NCBI GenBank assembly: GCA_964562155.1
Contig: CAZLRU010000001.1
Coordinates: 1-64,000 of the forward strand
DNA: 64,000 nt
Reading direction: 5' to 3'
Origin: JAGOUY01 sp964562155
GTDB lineage: Bacteria > Patescibacteriota > Patescibacteriia > 2-12-FULL-60-25
Shown: piece by piece, positions 41,791 through 49,830 of the stretch
Numbering within the stretch: the first letter of the stretch is position 1
Layout: every line of letters begins with the position of its first letter
Notes under the pieces: generated by a model
What the model saw: only the letters and a program-made list of their open reading frames with translations
Database searches by the model: none
What the model was told of the DNA's origin: nothing
Translations under genes and position numbers: made by a program

Positions 41791-42540
41791 TTATTTTTCG
41801 GTTAGGAATTGGCAGACGTCATTTCCGACGGCTTCAGGGGATTGGTTGGCGTCAATCTCAATAATTTTTGTTCCAAGATCTTGATACGGTTTCAGAACTT
41901 CCGGTTCGCGGTAGCGGGCAATCAAACGTTCTTGAAAAGGGAGTTCTTCGTAAATATGTCCATCGATTTTGTCGAAACGACCACTCAAACGTTTCATGGC
42001 TTCATCGGAGGTGAGGCGGAGCAGAAAAAGAAGATCGGGGGGGCGAGAAAGCTCGGCGCGGTTTCCTTCCAAAGAAAGGAGCCAGTCGATGGTTACGCTT
42101 GTATCTTGCAAGGGCTGATAGGCGAGTGAGCTGATAACACCTCGTTCTTGGAGAACGAAACGATTGGGTTTTGCTTGTAAAAATGGGAGAATTACGCGGG
42201 TAAAGAGGACTTGGCGATCAAGGGCAAAGGCTTCTGCGGCTGCACGGGCGTGATAGCTGCGACCGACCTGGGTCTTGATGATTTCGTCGCGAATAGCGGC
42301 CCCGATCCAACAAAAAGTGGGTTCGGAAGAGATGAGGACGTCCGCATCGATTATTCCTGGTTCATCGACAGTTGGTAGCCGATGTTCGCGCTGTGTGTAT
42401 TCCGATAAATTAAAAATCTTCTTCCCTTGTTTGGCGAGATGATCGGCCATGGCTTTGATGGCGGTGTATTTGCCGGCGCCATCGATAGCGTCGACGATGA
42501 TGAGGGTGCCGGGGTGGGTCATAAGCGGTGTCGAGAACAT
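41791..42540 (-). CDS. tmk: Thymidylate kinase with variant P-loop
   Basis: A 249-aa dTMP kinase (dTMP to dTDP). The P-loop region reads IIVDAIDGAGKYTAIKAMAD: the usual GK[ST]T is GKYT, with Tyr25 where a Ser or Thr normally helps bind the phosphates and Mg. Other landmarks are VLQERGVISSLAYQ (substrate region), PDLLFLLRLTSDEAMKRLSG and a lid with arginines. It is longer than typical Tmk (about 210 aa). It sits last in the dCTP-to-dTTP gene run, directly after folA. Function is probable from context. Confidence 0.88.
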   Translation of the reverse strand: MFSTPLMTHPGTLIIVDAIDGAGKYTAIKAMADHLAKQGKKIFNLSEYTQREHRLPTVDEPGIIDADVLISSEPTFCWIGAAIRDEIIKTQVGRSYHARAAAEAFALDRQVLFTRVILPFLQAKPNRFVLQERGVISSLAYQPLQDTSVTIDWLLSLEGNRAELSRPPDLLFLLRLTSDEAMKRLSGRFDKIDGHIYEELPFQERLIARYREPEVLKPYQDLGTKIIEIDANQSPEAVGNDVCQFLTEK

Positions 42541-42555
42541 CGTTCCAATCTAGAT

Positions 42556-43032
42556 TTAAGAAGGTATTCGTTTGTAGGTAAGAAAAGAGAATTGGTTGTG
42601 ATCTTCTCGTTTTGTGACATGCCATTCATTTAGGTCTATTTCCGGAAAAAACGTATCGCCTTCGTATACGGCATGAATTTGGGTTAATTCGATTGTTTGT
42701 GCTAGTGGCAGGCATTCTTTGAATAATGCTGACCCTCCAATAATGCAGACTTCTTCTTTTGAGAGAATCGAGAGAGCTTCTGATAGATCATGAAACACCT
42801 CTCCTCCAGTAGCTGTAAATAACGGGTCTCGACTTACAACGACGTTTTTTCTTCCTGGGAGAGGACGATATTTTGTTGGGATAGACTCCCAGGTTTTTCG
42901 TCCCATAAGCACCGTTTTTCCTATGGTAATTTCACGAAAATGCTTTAAATCCTCTGGAATATTCCAAGGCAACTGACCATTTTTCCCAATGCAGTTATTT
43001 GCAGCTTTGGCTGCAATGAGGGTGATGGACAT
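42556..43032 (-). CDS. folA: Dihydrofolate reductase
   Basis: A 158-aa DHFR that regenerates tetrahydrofolate consumed by ThyA. Motifs: ITLIAAKAANNCIGKNGQLP and WNIPEDLKHFREIT at the folate site, VLMGRKTWESIP and PLPGRKNVVVSRD for NADPH, EVCIIGGSALFKECLPLA near the end. It lies 3 nt after thyA and 15 nt before tmk, a functional pair. Confidence 0.97.
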   Translation of the reverse strand: MSITLIAAKAANNCIGKNGQLPWNIPEDLKHFREITIGKTVLMGRKTWESIPTKYRPLPGRKNVVVSRDPLFTATGGEVFHDLSEALSILSKEEVCIIGGSALFKECLPLAQTIELTQIHAVYEGDTFFPEIDLNEWHVTKREDHNQFSFLTYKRIPS

Positions 43033-43035
43033 GGA

Positions 43036-43908
43036 TTAGATGGCTATTTCAAAGGGAATGCGTGGATAGCTTTCATAGCCTGATAAGATCGTATCTTCGC
43101 ACTTCCAATCGTAGATAGAAGTGAAGGTAGGGGTTTCAATGCGTGAAAGAGGATAGCGATTTGGATCACGCGAGAGCTGTTCCTTGGCTCCATCCCTATG
43201 ATTATCAAACAAGTGAACATCCGCCAAAAATCCAATTAACCGACCTTCCTCAAGCCCCGTTTCTTTAGCTAACAAGTGAAGTAAGAGCGCGTAACTAGCA
43301 ATGTTGAACGGCAGCCCAAGCATAATATCTACTGAACGTTGGTTCCAAAGGAGATTGAGCTTATTCCCGATCACCGTTACTTGGAAGCCATAGTGACAAG
43401 GCGGCAACCCCATCTCCGGCAATGCAACTGGATTCCAGGCCATTACGATCATCCGCCGATCAGTCGGATTTGTTTTTAACGTTTCCACCACACGCTTTAA
43501 TTGATCAATCCCTTTGCCGGTGTAGTCGGAATCATACGACTCGTAAGGGGCATTAAAATGACGCCATTGAAACCCATAAATAGGACCCAAATCACGTTCT
43601 TCCAGCATACGTTTTTTTGCCTCTGGATCATGGCCATAGGGAGCTTTGTTTGGGTGCGCCCATTCATCCCAGATGTGGTTATTTTTGTTTTGTAGCCATT
43701 GCTTATCCGTCATTCCTTTAATGAAAAATTCTAGTTCACTGGCAATCAGTCGTAACGGAATTTTTTTGGTGGTTAAAAGAGGAAACCCCTTGGCCATATC
43801 GTGTTCAAACATGGCACCGGCAATCGCCAGCACATCCGTCCCTTGACGAGTACTTTTTGGTTGGCCCGTTTCTAAAACATGACGAACAATATCTAAGTAA
43901 GCTTTCAT
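43036..43908 (-). CDS. thyA: Thymidylate synthase ThyA
   Basis: A 290-aa ThyA that methylates dUMP to dTMP using methylene-tetrahydrofolate. Catalytic Cys171 lies in GLPPCHYGFQV; RQGTDVLAIAGAMFEHDM, GPIYGFQWRHFNAPYESYD, RRMIVMAWNP and WNQRSVDIMLGLPFNIASYA are all present. The enzyme ends with the expected family tail FEIAI. It sits between dut (supplies dUMP) and folA (recycles folate). Confidence 0.98.
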   Translation of the reverse strand: MKAYLDIVRHVLETGQPKSTRQGTDVLAIAGAMFEHDMAKGFPLLTTKKIPLRLIASELEFFIKGMTDKQWLQNKNNHIWDEWAHPNKAPYGHDPEAKKRMLEERDLGPIYGFQWRHFNAPYESYDSDYTGKGIDQLKRVVETLKTNPTDRRMIVMAWNPVALPEMGLPPCHYGFQVTVIGNKLNLLWNQRSVDIMLGLPFNIASYALLLHLLAKETGLEEGRLIGFLADVHLFDNHRDGAKEQLSRDPNRYPLSRIETPTFTSIYDWKCEDTILSGYESYPRIPFEIAI

Positions 43909-43926
43909 AGGTGTAATAATGTTGCG

Positions 43927-44358
43927 CTACTTAACTCCGGTTGTGCCGAAGCCGCCGCGGGAAGGTCCTTCGGCTGGGGCCTCGATCCATTCGGCGCGCT
44001 CGATGGGGAGGAAAAATCCTTGCCCTAACCGTTCGCCTTTGGTGATCATGACAGGTGTGTCGCCGGGGTTCCAGAGGGATAACTTGAGGATATCTTCCGG
44101 TCCGCAAAAATCCTGATCAATGACCCCGATTCCATTGGTGCTTATGAGTCCTTTTTTCCAGAAGAGCGAGGAGCGCGCGGCAATCATGAGCATGTAGCCT
44201 TTGGGAATGGCGATGATCAGACCGGTTGAGATTTTGGCGGCTCCTCTTGGTTCGACCGTGATATTTTCTGCTGAAGATAGATCAAATGCGACTGAGCCCC
44301 CGGTTTGATACTGCGGGAGCTCGATGGAGGGATCGGCGCGAGTGATGCGGACTTGCAT
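43927..44358 (-). CDS. dut: Deoxyuridine triphosphatase (dUTPase)
   Basis: A 143-aa trimeric dUTPase (dUTP to dUMP plus PPi). The five motifs are seen in order: GSVAFDLSSA (I), IAARSSLFWKKG (II), NGIGVIDQDFCG (III), GERLGQGFF (IV) and RGGFGTTG at the C-terminus (V). Motif I has Phe where Tyr or Ala is usual, and motif III has Phe-Cys-Gly. The gene follows the kinase and precedes thyA, so its product feeds dTMP synthesis. Confidence 0.94.
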   Translation of the reverse strand: MQVRITRADPSIELPQYQTGGSVAFDLSSAENITVEPRGAAKISTGLIIAIPKGYMLMIAARSSLFWKKGLISTNGIGVIDQDFCGPEDILKLSLWNPGDTPVMITKGERLGQGFFLPIERAEWIEAPAEGPSRGGFGTTGVK

Positions 44359-44376
44359 AGAAGAGCGGGGGGCAGA

Positions 44377-44931
44377 TCACTTGTTTACCCGTTTTAATAA
44401 CGCTTCTATTTCTTCTTTGAGTTCTTCTAAAGAGCCATTATTTTTAATGTGTTCTTTGGCTTGTTTCATGACACCGGGGATGCTGGCTTCGGTTGAGCGT
44501 TGGTCTTCTGCGAGGAACTGTTCTTTTGTCATTTCTGTCTCGCCTGCGTTTTGACCGCGCGCTTTGACACGTGCAAAACGGACATCGGCATCAACATCGA
44601 TCTCAACAAGGATGAAGTGAGGGAGGGGGGAGAGGGTCGCGAGATCCATGTCGCGTCTGATTCCTTCGATCACCACCAGGTCCGTGGAAGCCTTTGCCGC
44701 ATCTTTGGCGATGACGTGTGAAAAGAGGTCTTCGCCAAACGCTCCTCGGAGGATTTCAGAAAGTTTGATGAGATGATCGCGAGATTCTTCGAGATGCAGA
44801 CGGCGTAAGACATCGCGCATGCTTGTACTGAAACTGAACACCGTTGCACCGTGTGTTTCTTTTAAATATTTCGCGACGGTGCCCTTGCCGCAACCCGCTT
44901 GGCCAACGAATCCCAGGATGAGAGAAGGCAT
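44377..44931 (-). CDS. P-loop (deoxy)nucleoside monophosphate kinase-like protein
   Basis: A 184-aa kinase with Walker A GFVGQAGCGKGTVAKYLKE and later DLVVIEGIRRDMDLATL, resembling small dNMP kinases and dephospho-CoA kinase-like proteins. A charged lid region follows (FARVKARGQNAGETEMTKE). The context between dcd and dut suggests it phosphorylates a deoxynucleotide, perhaps dCMP or dUMP, but the substrate is unproven. It starts 1 nt after dcd ends. Confidence 0.75.
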   Translation of the reverse strand: MPSLILGFVGQAGCGKGTVAKYLKETHGATVFSFSTSMRDVLRRLHLEESRDHLIKLSEILRGAFGEDLFSHVIAKDAAKASTDLVVIEGIRRDMDLATLSPLPHFILVEIDVDADVRFARVKARGQNAGETEMTKEQFLAEDQRSTEASIPGVMKQAKEHIKNNGSLEELKEEIEALLKRVNK

Positions 44932-44932
44932 A

Positions 44933-46033
44933 TTATTTTTTAAACCATTTGGCTAACTGCGGTCCTTGCTGTGTGCCATAATTTGATTTCAAATCTGATC
45001 CGTACAATTTTTCTGGAACGGTGAGCATGTGCTCGTAGACCATGAGACAGATGGGTTGGCCATCTCGCAACACAAAGGGGTGTCCATAGCATTCAACTTC
45101 CAGGACGGCGATGGTGCCGCGTTCCTCATCTTTTTCTCGCCAGCCCCAGCCAGGATCAAAGAAGCCGGCAAAATGCGAACGAAACTCGCCCTTGGAAGCA
45201 TCATAGGAGACCATTTCTGTCGAGAATTCTGGAGGGGTGATGATACGTTCGCGGGTTGAGAGGATGTAAAAATCACCCGGGTGAAGGACAAGCTCTTCGT
45301 TTTCCGGACGCATGATGTCTTCAAAGAATGCTCTTGAATCGTGGTCGAATCTAGCCGTGTCTAGAACGGCTTCTGGGGCTGTTTTTGCTCGCCACCCGAT
45401 GCGTTCTTGCGAATGGAGATCGACCGTCATGGTGATGCCGCGGCCGACGTGGTCCTCATTATTTGGGATGATTTTTCCGTCGAGGGTGCGCAGCAGTTGA
45501 TATTGGTTGAAGATGGCGTGATGTTCGTTTGTGGAAAGGCGGGCGTCGCCACGATAGAAACGCATTTGGTTGATGCGATCGCCGGCGTGGACGCGCACAG
45601 GAAATGACTTGGGACTGACTTCGAGCCAGAGAGAGCCGGTATAGCCGGTGGGAATCTCGTCAAAGCGAGGAACGCCGTCTGCGATAAGACGCGCCCGGAG
45701 GTTGATCCGGCCGGAAGAGCTTTTATTGCTTGTGGCCGCATGAATATCTGTTGGCAGCGTCAGAGATTCGGCGAGTTTGATGAGATAGATGCCATTGTGT
45801 TCCAGAGGCTGTTCAATATTGTGTTTGAAGAGGAGGCCGCGTTTTAAAATATCTTCAACCGATTCGCCTTTGCGAGGTAGGTATGAACCACGAACTCGAT
45901 AGACTTCGTCGGTTAACGACAGGTCTAATGAAGCGGGTTGGACGGCGATGTCTTGCGTCACGCCATGTATAGCTCCAGAAGCCATGAGTTCGCGGATGGT
46001 TTGATAGGGCAAAGCGCCTTGAGAAGCTGGCAT
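44933..46033 (-). CDS. dcd: dCTP deaminase, double-domain form
   Basis: A 366-aa protein of the large bacterial 2'-deoxycytidine 5'-triphosphate deaminase family (two dUTPase-fold halves, about twice the length of classical Dcd). It converts dCTP to dUTP. Features: IAVQPASLDLSLTDEVYRVR, SNKSSSGRINLRARLIADG, VLHPGDFYILSTRERII and GFFDPGWGWREKDEERGTIA. Whether it is mono- or bifunctional is unknown. It heads the nucleotide operon. A TTGGCT-17-TAAGCT promoter lies at 46048-46076 (minus), about 60 nt downstream of a strong terminator. Confidence 0.9.
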   Translation of the reverse strand: MPASQGALPYQTIRELMASGAIHGVTQDIAVQPASLDLSLTDEVYRVRGSYLPRKGESVEDILKRGLLFKHNIEQPLEHNGIYLIKLAESLTLPTDIHAATSNKSSSGRINLRARLIADGVPRFDEIPTGYTGSLWLEVSPKSFPVRVHAGDRINQMRFYRGDARLSTNEHHAIFNQYQLLRTLDGKIIPNNEDHVGRGITMTVDLHSQERIGWRAKTAPEAVLDTARFDHDSRAFFEDIMRPENEELVLHPGDFYILSTRERIITPPEFSTEMVSYDASKGEFRSHFAGFFDPGWGWREKDEERGTIAVLEVECYGHPFVLRDGQPICLMVYEHMLTVPEKLYGSDLKSNYGTQQGPQLAKWFKK

Positions 46034-46091
46034 AGAAAGATGGTCGCAGCTTAGCGGATGGGAACGCGGCAGCCAACCCCCCGGGTTCCTT

Positions 46092-46137
46092 AAAAAAACA
46101 TCTCCCCGAAACCAGGGAAGTGGTTTCGGGGAGATGT
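46092..46137 (-). terminator. 17-bp rho-independent terminator
   Basis: Perfect 17-bp stem (46098-46114 with 46121-46137; core CATCTCCCCGAAACCA), a 6-nt loop, and T7 on the minus strand. It ends the micro-gene at 46178-46315 and lies 60 nt before dcd. Confidence 0.88.
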
Positions 46138-46177
46138 GCGAGGAGTGCCTCGCAGCTCAGGGAAGGGGTGGGGGGGG

Positions 46178-46315
46178 TCAGGGGTGCGCGACGAGGGTGG
46201 CACCCATGATAGGTGCCGCTGATGGGCGATTGTGGAGTACTAGGCACTCTACTCCGTAGAGTAGAGCCATGACAGGTACCAGGGCTACCGGGAAAAGCAA
46301 CCAGAATCCACGCAT
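46178..46315 (-). CDS. Micro-gene: 45-aa single-helix membrane peptide
   Basis: A 45-residue frame. Residues 4-27 form one hydrophobic helix (FWLLFPVALVPVMALLYGVE), followed by a short tail ending TLVAHP. It has all the parts of a gene: a TTGACC-17-AATACT promoter (46345-46373), an AAGGGG ribosome site 8 nt before the ATG, and a 17-bp terminator after the stop. I recognise no family. It could be a membrane regulator peptide, a toxin-like peptide, or a leader peptide controlling the dcd operon that begins 145 nt further on. Confidence 0.6.
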   Translation of the reverse strand: MRGFWLLFPVALVPVMALLYGVECLVLHNRPSAAPIMGATLVAHP

Positions 46316-46344
46316 CGCCGTGACCCCTTTCTTTGGGTTGGGAT

Positions 46345-46373
46345 AGTATTCCTGCTTTTTGCGTTTTGGTCAA
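46345..46373 (-). promoter_or_regulatory. Promoter of the 45-aa micro-gene
   Basis: On the minus strand, TTGACC, a 17-nt spacer, AATACT. Confidence 0.6.
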
Positions 46374-46413
46374 GGGTTTTCCTCTCTTTTTGCTTTATGT
46401 TAGCCGTAAAATA

Positions 46414-46451
46414 CATCTCTCCGACGTCGTGTAAATGAGGTCGGGGAGATG
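46414..46451 (-). other. Second CATCTC hairpin
   Basis: CATCTCTCCGAC (46414-46425) pairs with GTCGGGGAGATG (46440-46451). The core resembles the terminator at 46098-46137, so the micro-gene is framed by two related hairpins. From 46452 to 46551 I see no gene. Confidence 0.55.
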
Positions 46452-46551
46452 AGTGAGAATGAATCTCGCGGTCGATTTTGGGTACGTTGTTCAGACAATC
46501 TTTCAGGGTCTATTCCTCTTAGAGGGGTTTTTGGATTGATGTTTTTTCGTC

Positions 46552-46583
46552 AAAAAAACACTCTCGATGAGCGAGAGTGTTTT
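46552..46583 (-). terminator. Rho-independent terminator of rplA
   Basis: ACACTCTCG, loop ATGAG, CGAGAGTGT, with a T-run on the minus strand. Confidence 0.85.
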
Positions 46584-46594
46584 CTCTTTCTTGA

Positions 46595-47287
46595 TTAGGC
46601 GAACACGGCTGGATCGACTTTGATGCCGGGGCCCATGGTGGACGTAACCGTGATGGATTTGAGGTAGGTACCCTTGGCGGAAGCTGGTTTACACTTTTTG
46701 ACTGCTTCGACGAGGGTGCTTAGATTTTCTCCGATTTTGTTTGCATCAAGAGATGCTTTTGCGATGGCTTGATGAATGTTTCCGCTTGTATCGTTCTTGA
46801 AGGAAACCTTACCGCGCTTGATTTCTTCAATCATTTTTTTGACGTTTGGTCCGACGGTATCCGTTTTTGGATTAGGCATGAGACCGATAGGGCCTAAAAC
46901 TTTGGCAACCTTGGACATCTTGGCCATCATATCAGGGGTTGCGACGACGACGTCGGCGTCAACTTTGCCTTTTTGAGCGATCTCGGTGATCAAGTCTTCG
47001 CCGCCCACGATATCGGCACCAGCTTCCTTAGCCTCGGCTTCTTTGGCAGGAGCGACGATGGCCGCGACGCGTTTGGTTTTACCGATGGAGTGAGGGAAGA
47101 TGATGGTGGAACGAACCTGCTGTTCTCCCTTTTTGACGTCGATTCCTAAGTTAATATGGACTTCGATCGTGCTATCAAATTTGGTGGTTGAGGTCTTTTT
47201 CGCGAGCTCAACAGCCTCGGTTAGGGTGTAGAGCTGTTTTGGGTTAATGAGCTTTTTGGCCTCAGTATAGCGTTTTCCTACGGGCAT
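46595..47287 (-). CDS. rplA: Ribosomal protein L1
   Basis: A 230-aa L1 of the 50S stalk base. It begins MPVGKRYTEAKKLINPKQLY and contains VLGPIGLMPNPKTDTVGPNV and GTYLKSITVTSTMGPGIKVD. The start at 47287 fits the family; a GTG at 47329 in frame would add 14 unlikely residues. rplK is not adjacent, which is unusual because rplK-rplA are often together. A TTGACA-16-TATAAT promoter gives a leader of about 50 nt that can fold (GGTCAG with CTGGCC), perhaps an L1 feedback site. Confidence 0.97.
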   Translation of the reverse strand: MPVGKRYTEAKKLINPKQLYTLTEAVELAKKTSTTKFDSTIEVHINLGIDVKKGEQQVRSTIIFPHSIGKTKRVAAIVAPAKEAEAKEAGADIVGGEDLITEIAQKGKVDADVVVATPDMMAKMSKVAKVLGPIGLMPNPKTDTVGPNVKKMIEEIKRGKVSFKNDTSGNIHQAIAKASLDANKIGENLSTLVEAVKKCKPASAKGTYLKSITVTSTMGPGIKVDPAVFA

Positions 47288-47346
47288 ATCGTGGTTCAGG
47301 TGGCCAGATGTATTCGTCTGACCTCCCACAATGAATAAAGTGTGGC

Positions 47347-47374
47347 TATTATACGGATTTGTGCTAGATTGTCA
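47347..47374 (-). promoter_or_regulatory. Sigma70 promoter of rplA
   Basis: On the minus strand, TTGACA, a 16-nt spacer, TATAAT, full consensus hexamers. Confidence 0.85.
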
Positions 47375-47385
47375 ATCACTCTCTT

Positions 47386-48315
47386 ATGCATCTCGCCATT
47401 CTTTCTTGCAGTAATCCTTCCGAGGATAGCCAGGCCTATACAAAATACCCTGATTCTGTAACGGGAGCGGAGCGTATTAAAGAAGCGGCAGAAGCTCGCG
47501 GTCATCAGGTTTCTCGTTTCTACGAGCCTAAATTTTGTTTTGAGTATCAAGGAAATGCTTCTCGGTCCTGGTATGAAGCGCAGCCATTTACCGGAGCGGA
47601 TGTGATCGTGTATCGCCCTAATTTTATAGAAGAGCCCTCATTGCATACGTATGTTCCCGAGCGCTTGTGTTTGGGGGGCGAGCTTGTTCTCAATGGTACC
47701 CCTAAGATTTTGGAGATCAAGAACAAGATCATTCAACACATGCGTTTGGCGGAAGCGGGCATTCCTATTCCTCGGTTTGCGTTGGCTAAGGATCCTCAAG
47801 CGGCGACCTCGGTTGTTGATCGACTCGGATTTCCTTTGATCGTGAAAGTATCGTTCGGTACGCATGGTAAGGGGGTGTTTTATGCGGGTAATTGGGAAAC
47901 ATTTCAGCCGATATTGGATTATTTGGATGTACGCGATGGGAATCCTGTTATTCTGGAAGAGTTTATTGCGGCTGCACAAAGCAAAGATATTCGCGCCTTT
48001 GTTGTGGGTGGACGGGTTGTGGCTTCCATGGAGCGAACAGCGCGTAGCAAAGATATTCGAGCGAATGCTTCTATTGGTGGTACTGGTACGGCTATTCACC
48101 TATCTCCTGAAGACGAGGCTCTTGCTCTGCGGGCCGCAGCTGTTTTTGATCTTGATATTGCGGGTGTTGATTTAATCCGTTCTGATCGAGGAACATTGGT
48201 CCTAGAAGTGAATGCGAATCCCGGTTTTCGAGAATTGGAGGCCTGTACCGGTATTGACGTGGCGGCGGCGATTGTTGAATATGCGGAGCAGCGAGTTAAG
48301 AGTCGGAACGTATAA
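47386..48315 (+). CDS. RimK-family ATP-grasp glutamate ligase
   Basis: A 309-aa ATP-grasp enzyme of the RimK family, whose members add glutamate to ribosomal protein S6 (RimK) or to coenzyme F420 (CofF). Visible parts: KNKIIQHMRLAEAGIPIPRF, LIVKVSFGTHGKGVFYAGN, VILEEFIAAAQSKDIRAFVV, GGRVVASMERTARSKDIRAN and AGVDLIRSDRGTLVLEVNAN, the Mg-binding end of the active site. It is divergent from rplA. A CofE-like ligase and a RibD-C reductase follow downstream, so a cofactor substrate is as likely as S6. Confidence 0.88.
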   Translation: MHLAILSCSNPSEDSQAYTKYPDSVTGAERIKEAAEARGHQVSRFYEPKFCFEYQGNASRSWYEAQPFTGADVIVYRPNFIEEPSLHTYVPERLCLGGELVLNGTPKILEIKNKIIQHMRLAEAGIPIPRFALAKDPQAATSVVDRLGFPLIVKVSFGTHGKGVFYAGNWETFQPILDYLDVRDGNPVILEEFIAAAQSKDIRAFVVGGRVVASMERTARSKDIRANASIGGTGTAIHLSPEDEALALRAAAVFDLDIAGVDLIRSDRGTLVLEVNANPGFRELEACTGIDVAAAIVEYAEQRVKSRNV

Positions 48316-48386
48316 TCCACGCCTCTATGCTGCAAAATGGTCGGACCATGACGTGGTCGAGTGAACAATAAATCAGATCATGATGC

Positions 48387-49106
48387 GTGCCACGCCGATA
48401 TCGGATTGTGGAGTCTGTTTTTTATCTGATTTTATTTTTTGCTTTCGTATTTTGTATGGTTCGCTTTGAAAAAATGGATTTCCTGGTCGGTCTTTACGTT
48501 TTTTGTCTTGTCACCGCTGAGCTCATGGGCTCGAAAACGGTGCCGCTCGCGACGATCGGTGGATTTCATCTTACGTTTAGCGTGGCCGTTTTTGTTCTGC
48601 CGCTTCTGTTTATTCTGAATGATGTGATTAGCGAGGTTTATGGGCGCGATCGGGCGCGATCGGTAGCGCTTTTGGGGATTGGAGTCGTGTTTTTATTGGC
48701 ATGTTTTTCCGCTCTCGTCGTGTCTTTACCTCCTTCTTCTCGATTTACCCCTCTGAATCCGGCGTATCGTCAGATTTTTGGAACCTCTTTACGGTTTTCT
48801 CTCGCTTCATTGGTTGCTTTCGTGTGTGCAGAATTGGCTGATGTGGCCGTGTTTGCGCGTATGCGGGCACGATGGGGATCGGCGAGATTGTGGTTACGCG
48901 TTAATGTTTCTAACGTTCTTGCTCAGGGAATTGATACGGTGATCTTTATGACGGTTGCTTTTTGGAGTACGCGAGTATCTATTCATGACAATGCCCTCTT
49001 CCTTATGGGGATCATTCTCCCTTATTGGACTATTAAATGCCTTTGCTCCCTTCTTGAGACCCCACTTGTGTATGTGGGTGTTCATTGGTTGCGACAAGGA
49101 AAATAA
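48387..49106 (+). CDS. Queuosine-precursor transporter (YhhQ/VUT family)
   Basis: A 239-aa membrane protein with six helices of the VUT/YhhQ (DUF165) family, which imports preQ0/preQ1. Landmarks: VTAELMGSKTVPLATIGGFH, LLFILNDVISEVYGRDRARS and a C-terminal NVLAQGIDTVIFMTVAFW. The only suitable start is GTG 48387; two ATGs just before it are out of frame. It can supply substrate for tRNA modification that ends with the QueA encoded at 11334-12347. It is 2 nt upstream of the RibD-C gene. Confidence 0.9.
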   Translation: MPRRYRIVESVFYLILFFAFVFCMVRFEKMDFLVGLYVFCLVTAELMGSKTVPLATIGGFHLTFSVAVFVLPLLFILNDVISEVYGRDRARSVALLGIGVVFLLACFSALVVSLPPSSRFTPLNPAYRQIFGTSLRFSLASLVAFVCAELADVAVFARMRARWGSARLWLRVNVSNVLAQGIDTVIFMTVAFWSTRVSIHDNALFLMGIILPYWTIKCLCSLLETPLVYVGVHWLRQGK

Positions 49107-49108
49107 CT

Positions 49109-49828
49109 ATGTACGAAACGCTTGATATTCCTACCTCTTCTTCTCGGCCTTGGGTTTATGCAAATTTTGTCATGACCTTGGATGGAAAGACGGCCGTCGG
49201 TTCTCTCCAAAAATCGTATTGGCCGATTGGGAGTACGGTTGATTTTGAGGCAATGAGACATTTGCGTATGCAGGCTGATTTACTGGTTCATGGCAGAAAG
49301 ACCGCTTGTTTTTATCCAACGTTACATCGTCTTCGAGTACCGTCGTTTCAAGAAGCTCGTCGAGCGCACGGGCGCGATCCGCACTTGGCTTACGCGGTTG
49401 TGTCCGAGCAGGTACACGATGAGCTCATTCCGTTTGTGGCAACGCAAGCGGGTATCCCAACCTATTTGATTGCGACTGAGACTTCTTCTGTTTCCCCGGC
49501 GCTTGAGTGTTGCACGACGGTTGCTCGTATTGGTCAGGCGCGATTAGATGTTCGCTGTTTTCTTGATTGGTGTTGGGAGCGTGGGTATAAACGCGTCTTG
49601 CTGGAGGGCGGAGCCCAGTTGTTTCAAGCGTTTTTAGAAGCGGGGTGTGTGGATGATCTTTTTTTGACCGTGACCCCCACCTTTATTGGCGGTGTTCCTG
49701 GTCAAACCAAGAGCTTGTTGGAGCATGGATTGTTTCCGCCTGAACAGCTTCCTCGTGGACGATTAATTTCCTGTCAGTCCGTCGACGGAGAGGTGTTTTT
49801 GCGCTATCGTTTTTCTGATCTCGTGTAA
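49109..49828 (+). CDS. RibD C-terminal-domain reductase
   Basis: A 239-aa protein of the RibD_C/dihydrofolate-reductase-like fold (NADPH-dependent pyrimidine reductase). Core pieces: YANFVMTLDGKTAVGSLQKS, LRMQADLLVHGRKTACFYPT, RVLLEGGAQLFQAFLEAGCV and DDLFLTVTPTFIGGVPGQ. In riboflavin synthesis this domain reduces the ribosylamino-pyrimidine, but no deaminase domain or other rib gene is nearby. The exact substrate is unknown. It sits between the queuosine transporter and the CofE-like ligase with gaps of 2 nt each. Confidence 0.85.
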   Translation: MYETLDIPTSSSRPWVYANFVMTLDGKTAVGSLQKSYWPIGSTVDFEAMRHLRMQADLLVHGRKTACFYPTLHRLRVPSFQEARRAHGRDPHLAYAVVSEQVHDELIPFVATQAGIPTYLIATETSSVSPALECCTTVARIGQARLDVRCFLDWCWERGYKRVLLEGGAQLFQAFLEAGCVDDLFLTVTPTFIGGVPGQTKSLLEHGLFPPEQLPRGRLISCQSVDGEVFLRYRFSDLV

Positions 49829-49830
49829 TT

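Noticed and set aside
45855..46373. 172-codon minus-strand frame across dcd and the micro-gene
   Set aside because: It overlaps dcd in a different frame and crosses the strong terminator at 46092-46137.
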